A DNA stretch of 44,477 bases, taken from the NCBI RefSeq assembly GCF_007830235.1, contig NZ_VLKI01000028.1:1-44477 (forward strand), written 5' to 3'. The notes under the pieces were generated by a model, which saw nothing but the letters and a program-made list of their open reading frames with translations, ran no database searches and was not told the origin of the DNA. Shown here piece by piece: positions 23,847 to 32,203 of this stretch. Each line of letters starts with the position of its first letter. Position 1 is the first letter of the stretch. The stretch comes from Cytobacillus oceanisediminis (GTDB lineage: Bacteria > Bacillota > Bacilli > Bacillales > Cytobacillaceae). A program made the translations under genes and the position numbers.

Positions 23847-25130
23847 ATGAAGAGGAGAACCAAAACTATGTTTAAAAGAACGGCAGCTTGCTTACTAGCA
23901 TCTTTCATAATACTGATTAACTTTCTACCTGTGGCGGCGCTTGCCCAAGGGAATTTCAGCCCTGGCACTTTTTCTCCGGGTACCTTTTCCCCCGGCACAT
24001 TCTCTCCAGGTGAATTCAATCCTGGTACATTTAGTCCGGGGCAATTCAATCCGGGTACATTCAGTCCTGGACAATTTTCACCTGGCCAGTTCACGCCTGG
24101 TCAGTTTACACCCGGAGATTTTAGCCCGGGTGAATTTTCTCCAGGAGAGTTTGATCCAGGGCAATTCATACCGGGGACAACAACGCCCGGAAATGGAACT
24201 GTAACAGATCCGTTTGGAAATTCCGGCGGGCAAAATGGCCTTCCTCCACAATTTAATCCACCCATCATAGACCTGCCGGGGAAGGTTGAACATCCTATTG
24301 GCAACACGGGAACCATGGATCCTGGCAATCCTGAGGCGAACAAGCACGTGCCATTTCCGTATGAAGATGACGGGAATTACCAGGCTTTTAAATTTATTAC
24401 GAAAGACATGCTTTTTCCAGCTGTCGATGGCTTGTATCTGCATACCATTCAAGATATAGATTGGAATAAGTATGGAGATGGATTAAGCAGAGATCTTGCT
24501 AAGGGAATAGTTAAAAATCGTTTAGATGCAATGTTTAAAAATGAATCATTGTTGAGTGTGCCTGTTAATCTGGGAGTAGATATTTGGTCTGCTTATGATA
24601 ATGGAAAACACATTAGCAAGTTTTTGGGTTCAACCGCTGATATTCGAAATGCCTGGAATGCTGCTAGGGCTGCTTCTACTACCGGAGGCTCCTTTAGTAC
24701 AGCTGCGAATGCTGGATCATTCCTTTCAAATGCAACAAAAACATTTGAAATGGGTACAGGATTTGCGGGGAAAGCTGCCCCTTGGATGGCTGCAATCAGT
24801 ACTGGGATTTCCGGAGCGGAAACTGTTATGAACTTTGCAAATGGAAAAACAAATGACGGAATTGCCAGCTTAGGAGAAACATTGATGTCCGGGGCAGTTG
24901 TTCTTTCGGCAACAGGTGTGGGTGCACCGATTGCTGCCGGAGTTGCTTTAGTCGGCGGGGCTCTTTGGGCCGGGGCTAAGATTTATAAGCATGCAGGAGC
25001 AATTAAAAGTGCATGGAAAAACAGAAGAAAACTAGTTTCGGATGCTGCCAAATCAGTAAGTAATGCAGTTAAAGGCGGGGTAGATGCTGTAAAATCTGGC
25101 TTTAAGGCAGTTTCTGGGTGGTTTAGCTAA
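23847..25130 (+). CDS. Exported FxPGx pentapeptide-repeat protein, unknown function
   Basis: I do not recognise this 427-aa protein. A Sec signal peptide (basic start MKRRTKTMFKR, hydrophobic core, cleavage near ALA at residue 33) leads into 15 tandem pentapeptides of form F-[S/N/T/D/I]-P-G-[T/E/Q/D] (residues 37-111) plus a degenerate TTPGN. A Pro/Gly/Asn-rich linker runs to about 150, then a folded region (150-260). A Gly/Ala-rich hydrophobic stretch (about 335-380, VLSATGVGAPIAAGVALVGG) is followed by a lysine-rich amphipathic tail ending GWFS. The C-terminal part recalls membrane-active regions of secreted bacterial toxins, but no catalytic motif is seen. It lies 41 nt after the tadG-like gene with no terminator between. 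Confidence 0.85.
   Translation: MKRRTKTMFKRTAACLLASFIILINFLPVAALAQGNFSPGTFSPGTFSPGTFSPGEFNPGTFSPGQFNPGTFSPGQFSPGQFTPGQFTPGDFSPGEFSPGEFDPGQFIPGTTTPGNGTVTDPFGNSGGQNGLPPQFNPPIIDLPGKVEHPIGNTGTMDPGNPEANKHVPFPYEDDGNYQAFKFITKDMLFPAVDGLYLHTIQDIDWNKYGDGLSRDLAKGIVKNRLDAMFKNESLLSVPVNLGVDIWSAYDNGKHISKFLGSTADIRNAWNAARAASTTGGSFSTAANAGSFLSNATKTFEMGTGFAGKAAPWMAAISTGISGAETVMNFANGKTNDGIASLGETLMSGAVVLSATGVGAPIAAGVALVGGALWAGAKIYKHAGAIKSAWKNRRKLVSDAAKSVSNAVKGGVDAVKSGFKAVSGWFS
23955..24179 (+). repeat. 15-bp tandem repeat coding for F-x-P-G-x
   Basis: Fifteen in-frame 15-bp units encode the pentapeptides. Codons vary between units (TTC/TTT, CCT/CCG/CCA/CCC, GGC/GGT/GGG/GGA), so the protein sequence is conserved more than the DNA. 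This suggests selection rather than fresh slippage. Confidence 0.9.
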
Positions 25131-25193
25131 ATAAACTCCTATAGAATAGACACAGTTACTTAAATAACACAGCTAGTAATAGGGGGAAGATTC

Positions 25194-25997
25194 ATGATCA
25201 GAATGCATAACTTGCCGGAAAATATTAAAGAGTCTCTAAAACCATATTACAAGGAAAACGAAACGCCGGATGTGTTTCCTGCCAAGTTTAATATTGGCGG
25301 GAAACTGTACTATTATTTTACATTTGCTCCTGCTGAGGAACAGTTAATTATGGAGAATGATGGTACTGTTCAACGCTTCGATGTTGTAAAAGAAGTTGCA
25401 GTAATTACTAATAGCTACAATGTATGCATTGAAACATTTGTAAATATCGGGTCTAAGTGGATTAAAGCTAATCGAATCGAGAACTATGTGAAATTAAAGG
25501 ATATTTTGCAAGAGATAAAAAGTAAGCTTGACCCATTTCCACAAGATGTCGAAAGGGCTTATAGAATCTTTGAACCGGTGCCGGATAAAATCATTGAAAA
25601 TCAGAAGGTTATTGAAGAATCAGTTAAAAAAGCTGACCAGCTTTGGCAGAGAGGCCGGGAAGACCTGCTGGTTACAGAGGAAGATGAAAAGGAAATGCAC
25701 GGATACCTTGTGGACATGATCAGGGCACAGGTTCATCAAAATGATATTCAGCTTCAAACAGAAAATGAAAGAAAGATAATCTATGACTATGTTTCTTCTA
25801 AAAAAGGGCTGTTTAACTTTACTGCTCTAAATTTGGCCAGAAAATTAAAACCATACGAGAAACATATGTTTACTAGTAATTCAGAGGACGCTAAAGGCTG
25901 GAGTGAACTTAGGCATTCTGTTTTTAACGATGATCTTGAGGCTGAGCGTCAAAAAAATGCTGTGTTAGTATATAGGAAATTGCGTAACCCAAGATAA
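25194..25997 (+). CDS. Uncharacterised 267-aa soluble protein in tad locus
   Basis: I cannot assign this gene to a family. It has no signal peptide or membrane span and is rich in Lys and Glu. The first 120 residues look like alternating strands and include GGKLYYYFTFAPAEEQLIMENDG, an aromatic-rich hairpin. The centre (about 120-210) is helical, and the end contains KKGLFNFTALNLARKLKPYEKHM. AGGGGGAAG precedes the ATG at 25194. It lies 63 nt after the FxPGx protein and 21 nt before a membrane protein, all in one direction without a terminator. It may be a cytoplasmic partner, chaperone or immunity-type factor of its neighbour; this is inference from position only. Confidence 0.75.
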   Translation: MIRMHNLPENIKESLKPYYKENETPDVFPAKFNIGGKLYYYFTFAPAEEQLIMENDGTVQRFDVVKEVAVITNSYNVCIETFVNIGSKWIKANRIENYVKLKDILQEIKSKLDPFPQDVERAYRIFEPVPDKIIENQKVIEESVKKADQLWQRGREDLLVTEEDEKEMHGYLVDMIRAQVHQNDIQLQTENERKIIYDYVSSKKGLFNFTALNLARKLKPYEKHMFTSNSEDAKGWSELRHSVFNDDLEAERQKNAVLVYRKLRNPR

Positions 25998-26018
25998 ATC
26001 TAAAAGGGGGAATTTGCT

Positions 26019-26744
26019 TTGCTGCAAGCAATAAAAGAGGGCAGTGAATTATATAAAAAATACTTCCTCCGTGTAATCCTGATTGGCTTTACAATTATTC
26101 TTCCCATTCAAGCCATATATACATTAGCCATTAACTTTATTGCCATGCCTTTTGAGTTTTTTAATCTGTCTTTATGGACTTCAATTTTCCAAAGCATTTT
26201 TATGCTAATGAGCCTTTTTATCATCCTTATCCCCATGATTAGCTTGGCCAGCCAGGATACAAGAACCCATACAGTAAAAACAGGCAAAATATATGGAGAT
26301 ACGATTAAATATGCCTTTTTTGCGTATTTAATCAGTATCCCATTTTCCGTTGTGACAACAATTGGGTTACTGTTATTAATAATCCCTGGAGTCATTCTGC
26401 TAGTTCTTTTCATGGGCATTCCATTTGTTAAAGTTATTGAAGACGAAACTGTAACAATGGCCATAAAAAGGTCAGTATCCTTTGGGAAAGAAAACTTCAT
26501 AGCGCTGCTTGGCATGCTTCTATTGTTTGCTGCAGCTGATTTTTTAGGTTCTTACTTGTTCTCATACTTAGCTATTATTATCTTAGGCCAAATGGCTGCA
26601 GTGAACTGGGCGATGATGATATTCAATATGTTCCTGCTTCCGCTTTTTGTATTTTCAGTTGCCAAACTATACTTTAAGTGGAATGGCGAAGCTGATCTTA
26701 TTCAGGAAGGAGAGTTTCAGCAGCAGCTGGAGCAATACCGATAG
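26019..26744 (+). CDS. Multi-span membrane protein, GPDPase-membrane-domain/YciC-like
   Basis: A 241-aa protein with about six hydrophobic spans. The layout (N-terminal LQAIKEGSELYKKYFLRV, central IIPGVILLVLFMGIPFVKVIEDETVTMAIKRSVSFGKENF, terminal spans) resembles the membrane domain family found in glycerophosphodiesterase-like and YciC-type proteins; the I-P-G-V and AIKRS-x-x-x-x-K-x-N-F pattern is typical. Function is unknown. The start is a TTG at 26019 with AAAGGGGG 8 nt upstream. It is the last intact gene of the tad run, 21 nt after the 267-aa gene. Confidence 0.75.
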   Translation: MLQAIKEGSELYKKYFLRVILIGFTIILPIQAIYTLAINFIAMPFEFFNLSLWTSIFQSIFMLMSLFIILIPMISLASQDTRTHTVKTGKIYGDTIKYAFFAYLISIPFSVVTTIGLLLLIIPGVILLVLFMGIPFVKVIEDETVTMAIKRSVSFGKENFIALLGMLLLFAAADFLGSYLFSYLAIIILGQMAAVNWAMMIFNMFLLPLFVFSVAKLYFKWNGEADLIQEGEFQQQLEQYR

Positions 26745-27284
26745 AAGGTATCTGCAAGAAGAGATGCTTGAATTGTCTAAGAAAGAGAAAAACTGGAAGC
26801 AATTTTACTTATTTAACCGCTCTTCTTTTACGTCGTTTCTCTTTCAGTGGCAGAATGGATTTTTTCAGATGGAGGGATTCCATTAACGGCTATCGTTGTT
26901 AGCTATGCTTTTCCGGTTAACAGAATGTCTATGTCACTTTGCTCATCATGAAAATTATTTTGCTGATGCTTTTGCTGCCTCTTCAAGCAATTATATGACA
27001 AATGTTTTTAAAAAATAGAAGTTTTTCCCTGTTCAGACTAGCAATTCAATGAAGTCATATCCTAAGTCATAAGAATCCTTGCTTATGGCTTTTTATATGG
27101 AATAAAGCATGGGATTTGGCTTTGCTAAATTTCAGTAGTAACTATCGGCCTAAATGTCTTCTATCTTTTGAATCCATTAGAAGATGGAGAAATAGTAAAA
27201 AAGAATCAGGAACCAAAGCATACATAACTCGTAAATAAAATATCAAAAAGCAAGCCAAACCCTAATTAAGTTAAAAGGATAAGG
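26745..27284 (+). other. Gene-free stretch with possible decayed membrane-protein sequence
   Basis: No intact gene is present. Just after the membrane-protein stop, an overlapping frame continues with RYLQEEMLELSKKEKNW up to 26886. Other frames then give hydrophobic strings such as LLIMKIILLMLLLPLQAII near 26940-26990, broken by stops. This would fit a membrane-protein gene decayed by frameshifts, but may be chance. A weak terminator-like hairpin lies at 27063-27094. Confidence 0.35.
27063..27094 (+). terminator. Probable intrinsic terminator
   Basis: AGTCATAAG pairs with CTTATGGCT (one G-T pair) around a 7-nt loop, followed by TTTTTATA. It is the first terminator-like structure after the tad run. 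Confidence 0.6.
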
Positions 27285-27299
27285 ATGAAGGAGGACCCC

Positions 27300-28999
27300 A
27301 TGATTAAAAAAAGGCCTATTTCAATCGTGATATTTTGTTTGTTGAACACCCTGCTGCTCCTCTCCGCCTGCAGTAATTCCGATACAAGCAATGCGGAGAC
27401 AAAGGCAACAAAGAAGGAAGAAGACAAATTTGAAAAGCTAGTTGAGGAAAAGAATAAGGAGCTGGAGCTTGAGCCGCTCGAGCTGACTTCTTATAGCGAG
27501 GAAGTCGGAGCCATAATAAAGGAGCCTGCGTATAAGGAGTTTGCCGTGAATGGCAAAGTAGTAGTTGAAGGAGAGGTAGAGAAGCATTCAGCGCTAATGT
27601 CTGAATATGCATGGATAAAGGTCCGTGCAGCAGAAGAGGGCCCTGCCGGCTATGACCATGAGTATTATACTCCCATCAAGGAAGGAAATTTCAAGCAGCC
27701 AATCCGTTTTTTTAATGGGGAAGGCGAGTATCGGGTGACGGTCCAGCTTCCAAGCATGGATAGTGAAAATTATTACTATGACACGGCAACATTTACAGTT
27801 CACAATATCAGCCCGGAAGCGGAGCGGGATGTAACCTTTACTCCATTTGGCCAGGAAGCGGAAATGGCTCTTGATTTGAAATCAAGTTATGTAAAAGAGA
27901 ATGAAATCTTCACTTTAAATGGGAAACTGCGAACCTGACAGACAGCGATACGATTATGCTCAAATTAAACAAGGATGCTGGAATGTGGAAACACGTAATA
28001 CCGATTGAGGAAGGCAAGTTCTCTTATGATGTTCCTTTATTCTACGGAAAAGGACTACACAAGCTCGAAATATTGGTTCCGGATAAAGAGCGCGAAAATT
28101 ACTATCAGACTGCGACAACACTTTTAATAGATAACGAGTCTGACAGAACCATGAGCCCAATCGAGTACTCTAAAACCTATGAGGAACGGGGAGTAACATT
28201 GGAGTATCCGCAGTATGGCGGGGAGAAATCGGACGGCACCTTTTCGGTTAAAGGAAAAATTGATCCGAAAGCAGAGTTTGGCACTGAGACCACACACATC
28301 TATATTACGACTAAAAAAGGCGAGGACGAAGCGCTGGATGTAATCCCTGTCGAGGACTTCGCATTCGATGATTCTTTCTTTCTAAGATTCGGTCCCGGTA
28401 TGTATGAGGTCACGTTAAGTGTTCCGGAAATAAAGGAGGAAAACAGTGATTACTTCAGGTTTTATGGGTTTGCCAAGTTTGAAATCGAGTCAACAGGCGA
28501 GGATAAGCGTGACCTGCTCCCATCCAGAGGCGTCCAATCAGATGCACAGCCGATTGCAGATCTGGCTAGAGAGTTAACAGAAGGGAAGAGCAGCGATCGG
28601 GAAAAAGCTAAAGCCGTTTATGATTATGTGGCAAAAACCATTTCCTATGATGTTGAAAAACTGGAAACAGATGATTTTAACTGGGATGATAGCGCCCTGA
28701 AGACCCTGGATTCTAAGACTGGTGTCTGCCAGGATTACTCTTATCTGGCAATTGCCCTGCTGCGTGCAAGCAATATGGAAGCCCGTTTTGTGGAAGGTAC
28801 TGCCTTTAGCGGATTCTGGCCTCAAAGGCATGCCTGGGTGGAAGTAAAAGTGAATGGCAGCTGGCTGACCATGGATCCAACATGGGGAGCAGGTTATATA
28901 AAAGATGATAAATTCGTAGCGGCTTTTAATGAAAAATACTTTGATCCGAATAAGGAAGAGTTTGAAAAAACACATAACCGCACAGGGGTTTCTTATTAA
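27300..28999 (+). pseudogene. Frameshifted transglutaminase-like lipoprotein
   Basis: Two consecutive frames (27300-27938 and in-frame sequence up to 28999) together encode one lipoprotein of about 566 aa. The first has a lipobox LLSAC (Cys 24) and beta-rich repeats (EFAVNGKVVVEGEVE, and EGEYRVTVQLPSMDSENYYYDTATFTV). The second continues NLTDSDTIMLKLNKDAG with two more similar repeats (KGLHKLEILVPDKERENYY; GMYEVTLSVPEIKEENSDY) and a C-terminal transglutaminase core with GVCQDYS (Cys), RHAWVEV (His) and MDPTW (Asp). Adding one A to the AAA at 27924-27926 would join the frames as GKTANLTD. It is either a real recent frameshift or a homopolymer sequencing error. The ATG at 27300 has AAGGAGG upstream. 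Confidence 0.85.
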
Positions 29000-29009
29000 G
29001 TTTATAAAT

Positions 29010-29048
29010 CTTACTTAAAGTCATGGGGCTTGGTCCTATGGCTTTTTC
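29010..29048 (+). terminator. Terminator after transglutaminase-like gene
   Basis: AAAGTCATGGGG pairs imperfectly with CCTATGGCTTT and is followed by TTCTTCTTTT. Confidence 0.6.
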
Positions 29049-29130
29049 TTCTTTTATAGAAAGGTAAAATGAGATAGGGCGGCGAAATTGTAGGATTGTG
29101 CGTTTTTAAACTGGCTGTGGAGGAAACAAA

Positions 29131-30033
29131 GTGAGAAAGATGATGGCGGCTGTGTTTTTATCCCTGATATTTCCAGGGTTAGGGCAGTTTTATAATAAGG
29201 AGTATAAAAAGGCAATCGCCTTTATTATTGTCGATATTGTGTTTGTGTATGTGTACCTGAAGGGGCTGATGTTTCCGCTGATTCTTTTCCATATCGTTGC
29301 GGCAGCAGATGCTTTTGCAGCTGCGAAAGACAAGAACAGTGAACAGGAGGATTTTCTCACATTCCAAAAAGCAGTTCCTATTTTGGGTACTTCCGTTATT
29401 TTTATTACACTGATGATTGCGGCCCCCTATTATTTTTTCCTAAAGCCTGCTGAACCTGTTGCTTCTGTACCCCAGAAAACGAGAGCAGAGATGAAGGCGG
29501 CAGAGGATAAAGTGATTTTGCATCTAGCGGATAAGTACCGGCATGATTTTTATGTTCAGAGTTCAAGATATAATGGTGAGGCTTCAAGATATGATATTAC
29601 TGTTTATCCAAAAAACCAGCAGGAGCTTGCGTTTATAGCTAGCTATTCTGAAAAAGGGCAGAGCTTCAAGGATCGCTATATGAATATCAGATGGGAGAAA
29701 GAGTTCGACCAGGAGACGTCCTCTCTGCTGGGTAAGGGGGCAGCGCTTTCTTCTTCGATAGATGCGGATGAAGGGACACAGAAAAATCTAGATCAACTGG
29801 CCATTCCGTCTTATGAAGAACTCCGGCTAATGTATGCACAGGGGTATACCCACGAAATGAATATTAAGGTTAAAAATCCGGAAAGCCTTTATCCTTTTAT
29901 CATCTATATAAAAGATAAGAAGATTAATAATCCAATGCTGAAATTGCAACTGTCTGACAGGATTCTTGAGCTTAATGCTAGAGATATAGAGGAGCTACAG
30001 AATCCATCTGATTTGAAAAAATATATAAAATAA
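29131..30033 (+). CDS. Membrane protein with TM2-like N-terminus, unknown function
   Basis: A 300-aa protein. The N-terminus (FLSLIFPGLGQFYNKEYKKAI) is the P-G-x-G-Q-x-Y-N pattern of TM2/DUF5683-like small membrane modules, and two further spans follow (about 31-60 and 80-100). Residues 110-300 are a charged domain, probably outside the membrane, without known motifs. A GTG start at 29131 is supported by GGAGGAAAC upstream. It sits alone between two terminators. Confidence 0.75.
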   Translation: MRKMMAAVFLSLIFPGLGQFYNKEYKKAIAFIIVDIVFVYVYLKGLMFPLILFHIVAAADAFAAAKDKNSEQEDFLTFQKAVPILGTSVIFITLMIAAPYYFFLKPAEPVASVPQKTRAEMKAAEDKVILHLADKYRHDFYVQSSRYNGEASRYDITVYPKNQQELAFIASYSEKGQSFKDRYMNIRWEKEFDQETSSLLGKGAALSSSIDADEGTQKNLDQLAIPSYEELRLMYAQGYTHEMNIKVKNPESLYPFIIYIKDKKINNPMLKLQLSDRILELNARDIEELQNPSDLKKYIK

Positions 30034-30065
30034 AAGTGCCAGTATCCAGCTGGCACTTTTTTTTT
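30033..30065 (+). terminator. Intrinsic terminator
   Basis: AAGTGCCAG(C)/(G)CTGGCACTT with a short loop and nine T; very strong. Confidence 0.93.
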
Positions 30066-30072
30066 AAAATCG

Positions 30073-30101
30073 TCGACGAAATACATACAAGGGTATATAA
30101 T
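30073..30101 (+). promoter_or_regulatory. Candidate promoter of the small exported protein gene
   Basis: A perfect TATAAT at 30096-30101 is preceded by TCGACG (30073-30078, four of six bases of the -35) with 17-nt spacing. Two GGGTATA motifs (30091, 30120) flank the expected start of transcription. Confidence 0.45.
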
Positions 30102-30149
30102 AAAAAACAAATACCATATAGGGTATAAAAATAGGGGGGGTAATAATAC

Positions 30150-30545
30150 ATGAAAAATATAGTAATCAAATCTATTATGGCATTTGCATTAATGCTATCT
30201 CTTTTTGCAGCAGGTGGAATTCTGCAAAAAGCAAGCGCTGCAACCACTGCAGCTGATGTACTTGTAACTTATGGACAGCTGGGTACCGACACGTACACGG
30301 ATACACTTAATGGTGTTTTATATACAGTTGATTCTATCGGATTTATGGCAGACCGAATTCTATGGACTGAGGAGCAAATCGGTATTATGGCAGAACGCAT
30401 TGTATATGTAACGGAGTTTTCTCAAGACAATTCTATAAAAGTTATTTATATGGCTACTTCATTATGGCCAACAGGAACAAGTGATGGCGGCTATACGTAT
30501 AAAGTAGCGCTGATGCCAGTTGCCATGCTTCCTGCTGGATGGTAA
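30150..30545 (+). CDS. Small exported protein with MADRI-type repeats
   Basis: A 131-aa protein with a clear Sec signal peptide (MKNIVIKSIMAFALMLSLFAAG..., cleavage after ASA near residue 30). The mature part carries two adjacent similar segments, IGFMADRILWTEE and IGIMAERIVYVTEF (about residues 63-90), then a hydrophobic/aromatic stretch (KVIYMATSLWPTGTSDGG). I recall repeats of this I-G-x-M-A-D-R-I-x-x-T-E type in other exported Bacillus proteins of unknown function. A run of G (GGGGGGG) supplies the ribosome site. The gene stands alone between a terminator and the lipase-like gene. Confidence 0.75.
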   Translation: MKNIVIKSIMAFALMLSLFAAGGILQKASAATTAADVLVTYGQLGTDTYTDTLNGVLYTVDSIGFMADRILWTEEQIGIMAERIVYVTEFSQDNSIKVIYMATSLWPTGTSDGGYTYKVALMPVAMLPAGW

Positions 30546-30707
30546 TCAATAATCTGACGAACAGGGTGGATCCCAGGATTCCCCTGTTTTTTTGTGGTGA
30601 GAAACTTTACAAATAAATCCAAATACCCTTTCTTGTATTTTCTGAAAATTATAAAATTATATAGACTGGGCTTTTTTGTCAGAGATCTTTCTGAAGGAGG
30701 GAAAGGT

Positions 30708-32168
30708 TTGATAAAACAAATGACAGGAGTTGTATTTTGTATGATGCTGATTTTTCCTGGAATGGTGAAGGCTGGCGGTTTTGGAGGAGATGACAGGGGG
30801 ACTCCAGGCTATTGGTACTCTGGAGGCACTCCAGGCTTAATTGATCCGGCAAAGTCTCCACTCGTTTTTATTCATGGTTATAATAATTCATCAGCTGTTT
30901 GGCATGAAGGAAATGATATGTACGAAGTTGCGTTGGCCAATGGCTATGAAACAGCCTTCATCGATCTTCATCCTGATCGGGACATGTGGGCAAATGGCGC
31001 CATTCTGGCTGAGAAACTAGAGGAAATGTACCATTATTTCGGCGGACAGAAGCTTGTAATTATCGGCTACAGTAAAGGCGGGGTGGATACGCAAACAGCA
31101 CTTGTTCATTATGGAGCGCATCAATATGTTTCAAATGTCATTTCTTTATCATCTCCGCATCATGGAACCCAGCTCGCAGATCTCGCACATAGCAGTGCAG
31201 CCTGGTGGCTGGCTGCTCTCCTTGGAAACAACAATGAAGCAACCGAATCCCTGCAGACAGGCCATATGCAATACTTCAGGACTATAACGGATACCCATGC
31301 AAATACCGCAAAAAATCAGTATTATACACTTGGCGGTACAAGATGGGGATCTTTTGGAAGCCCTTCCTATTGGGGCGGATTATACTTAAGCCAGTACGGC
31401 AAAAATGATGGCGTTGTAACGACAGTTAATTCCCGCTTACCCGGTGCCTCTATTGTACAGGAAGGCAGCTGGAACCATACGACCATCCGGGAAGGATCCT
31501 ACACATTCCAGGCATTTAGGCCATATACAACGGTTACCCAGCCTGCTTCTATTTGGGCATCGGCAATCAAGGAAACTCCACCAAGCCAGCCGAAAATACA
31601 CTCCATCGTAAAAGGCGGCAAAGCAGTGAATGCTTTAAAGGACCATTTTGCCGTTGAAGAAAATGTTAAATCCATGACTGTATCCTTCTTAAGCGATAAG
31701 AATTTGTCTTCATTAAAATTAATCGGTCCGGACGGGAAGGCGTTTAAAACAAAAAAGATCTATAAAGAAGCATCGGAATTTTTTAAGGGAGCATGGGTTC
31801 ACCAGTTTGAAATGGATGCACCTGAAGCGGGGACCTGGTCATTGAAGGGACCTGGCAACGTTTCCTACCTCTACACAGTCTTTCTCGATAGTCCTTTAAA
31901 TGAGACACTCCAAGAAAAGGCCGGGATTATGAACAGTAATAAAACTTATAAAACAAAATGGATTCACTTTGGACTCGATTCAACTGGGAAAAAACTGCAA
32001 AAAAAGACAAAGGGTGAGAAGACCGGACTGATGGCGGATAGCGAATTCAAACAGGAAGGCGTATATAACGTTACAACTGAAGTAAGAGGGGTAACCTCCA
32101 ATGGGAAGCCTTTCGAGAGAACGATCATTGAATCTTTCTTTGTAAATAAGGATGGAGAACGTCAATAA
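30708..32168 (+). CDS. Secreted alpha/beta-hydrolase, lipase-like
   Basis: An exported hydrolase of about 486 aa. The TTG at 30708, with GGAGGG/AAAGG upstream, gives a signal peptide MIKQMTGVVFCMMLIFPGMVKAGG; the frame extends 38 codons further upstream but without a signal or ribosome site. The N-terminal domain has the lipase pattern: VFIHGYNNSSAVW (oxyanion region), nucleophile elbow GYSKGG, SSPHHGTQLADLA, then a probable Asp in KNDGVV and His in SWNHTT. Residues about 320-486 form a beta-rich C-terminal region, perhaps for wall or substrate binding. The substrate is unknown. Confidence 0.85.
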   Translation: MIKQMTGVVFCMMLIFPGMVKAGGFGGDDRGTPGYWYSGGTPGLIDPAKSPLVFIHGYNNSSAVWHEGNDMYEVALANGYETAFIDLHPDRDMWANGAILAEKLEEMYHYFGGQKLVIIGYSKGGVDTQTALVHYGAHQYVSNVISLSSPHHGTQLADLAHSSAAWWLAALLGNNNEATESLQTGHMQYFRTITDTHANTAKNQYYTLGGTRWGSFGSPSYWGGLYLSQYGKNDGVVTTVNSRLPGASIVQEGSWNHTTIREGSYTFQAFRPYTTVTQPASIWASAIKETPPSQPKIHSIVKGGKAVNALKDHFAVEENVKSMTVSFLSDKNLSSLKLIGPDGKAFKTKKIYKEASEFFKGAWVHQFEMDAPEAGTWSLKGPGNVSYLYTVFLDSPLNETLQEKAGIMNSNKTYKTKWIHFGLDSTGKKLQKKTKGEKTGLMADSEFKQEGVYNVTTEVRGVTSNGKPFERTIIESFFVNKDGERQ

Positions 32169-32176
32169 ATATTCTT

Positions 32177-32203
32177 TGGGCTGCTGGGAGGCAGTCTTTT
32201 TTA
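32177..32203 (+). terminator. Probable terminator after lipase-like gene
   Basis: GGCTGCTGGGAGGCAGTC forms a short hairpin followed by six T. Confidence 0.6.

Noticed and set aside
23955..24179. CRISPR-like regular repeats
   Set aside because: The 15-bp period is in frame, has no spacers and codes for the pentapeptide; no cas genes nearby.
23822..24343. Minus-strand frames rich in Pro-Gly repeats
   Set aside because: They are antisense shadows of the FxPGx repeat; CCNGGN reads as Pro-Gly on both strands. No ribosome site or signal peptide.
30594..30707. Longer N-terminus of the lipase-like protein
   Set aside because: The extension has no ribosome site and would bury the signal peptide; the TTG at 30708 has a good site.
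11589..32168. Prophage or integrative element covering the accessory block
   Set aside because: No integrase, transposase, phage structural gene or attachment repeats were found; terminators and gene style are like the rest of the chromosome.
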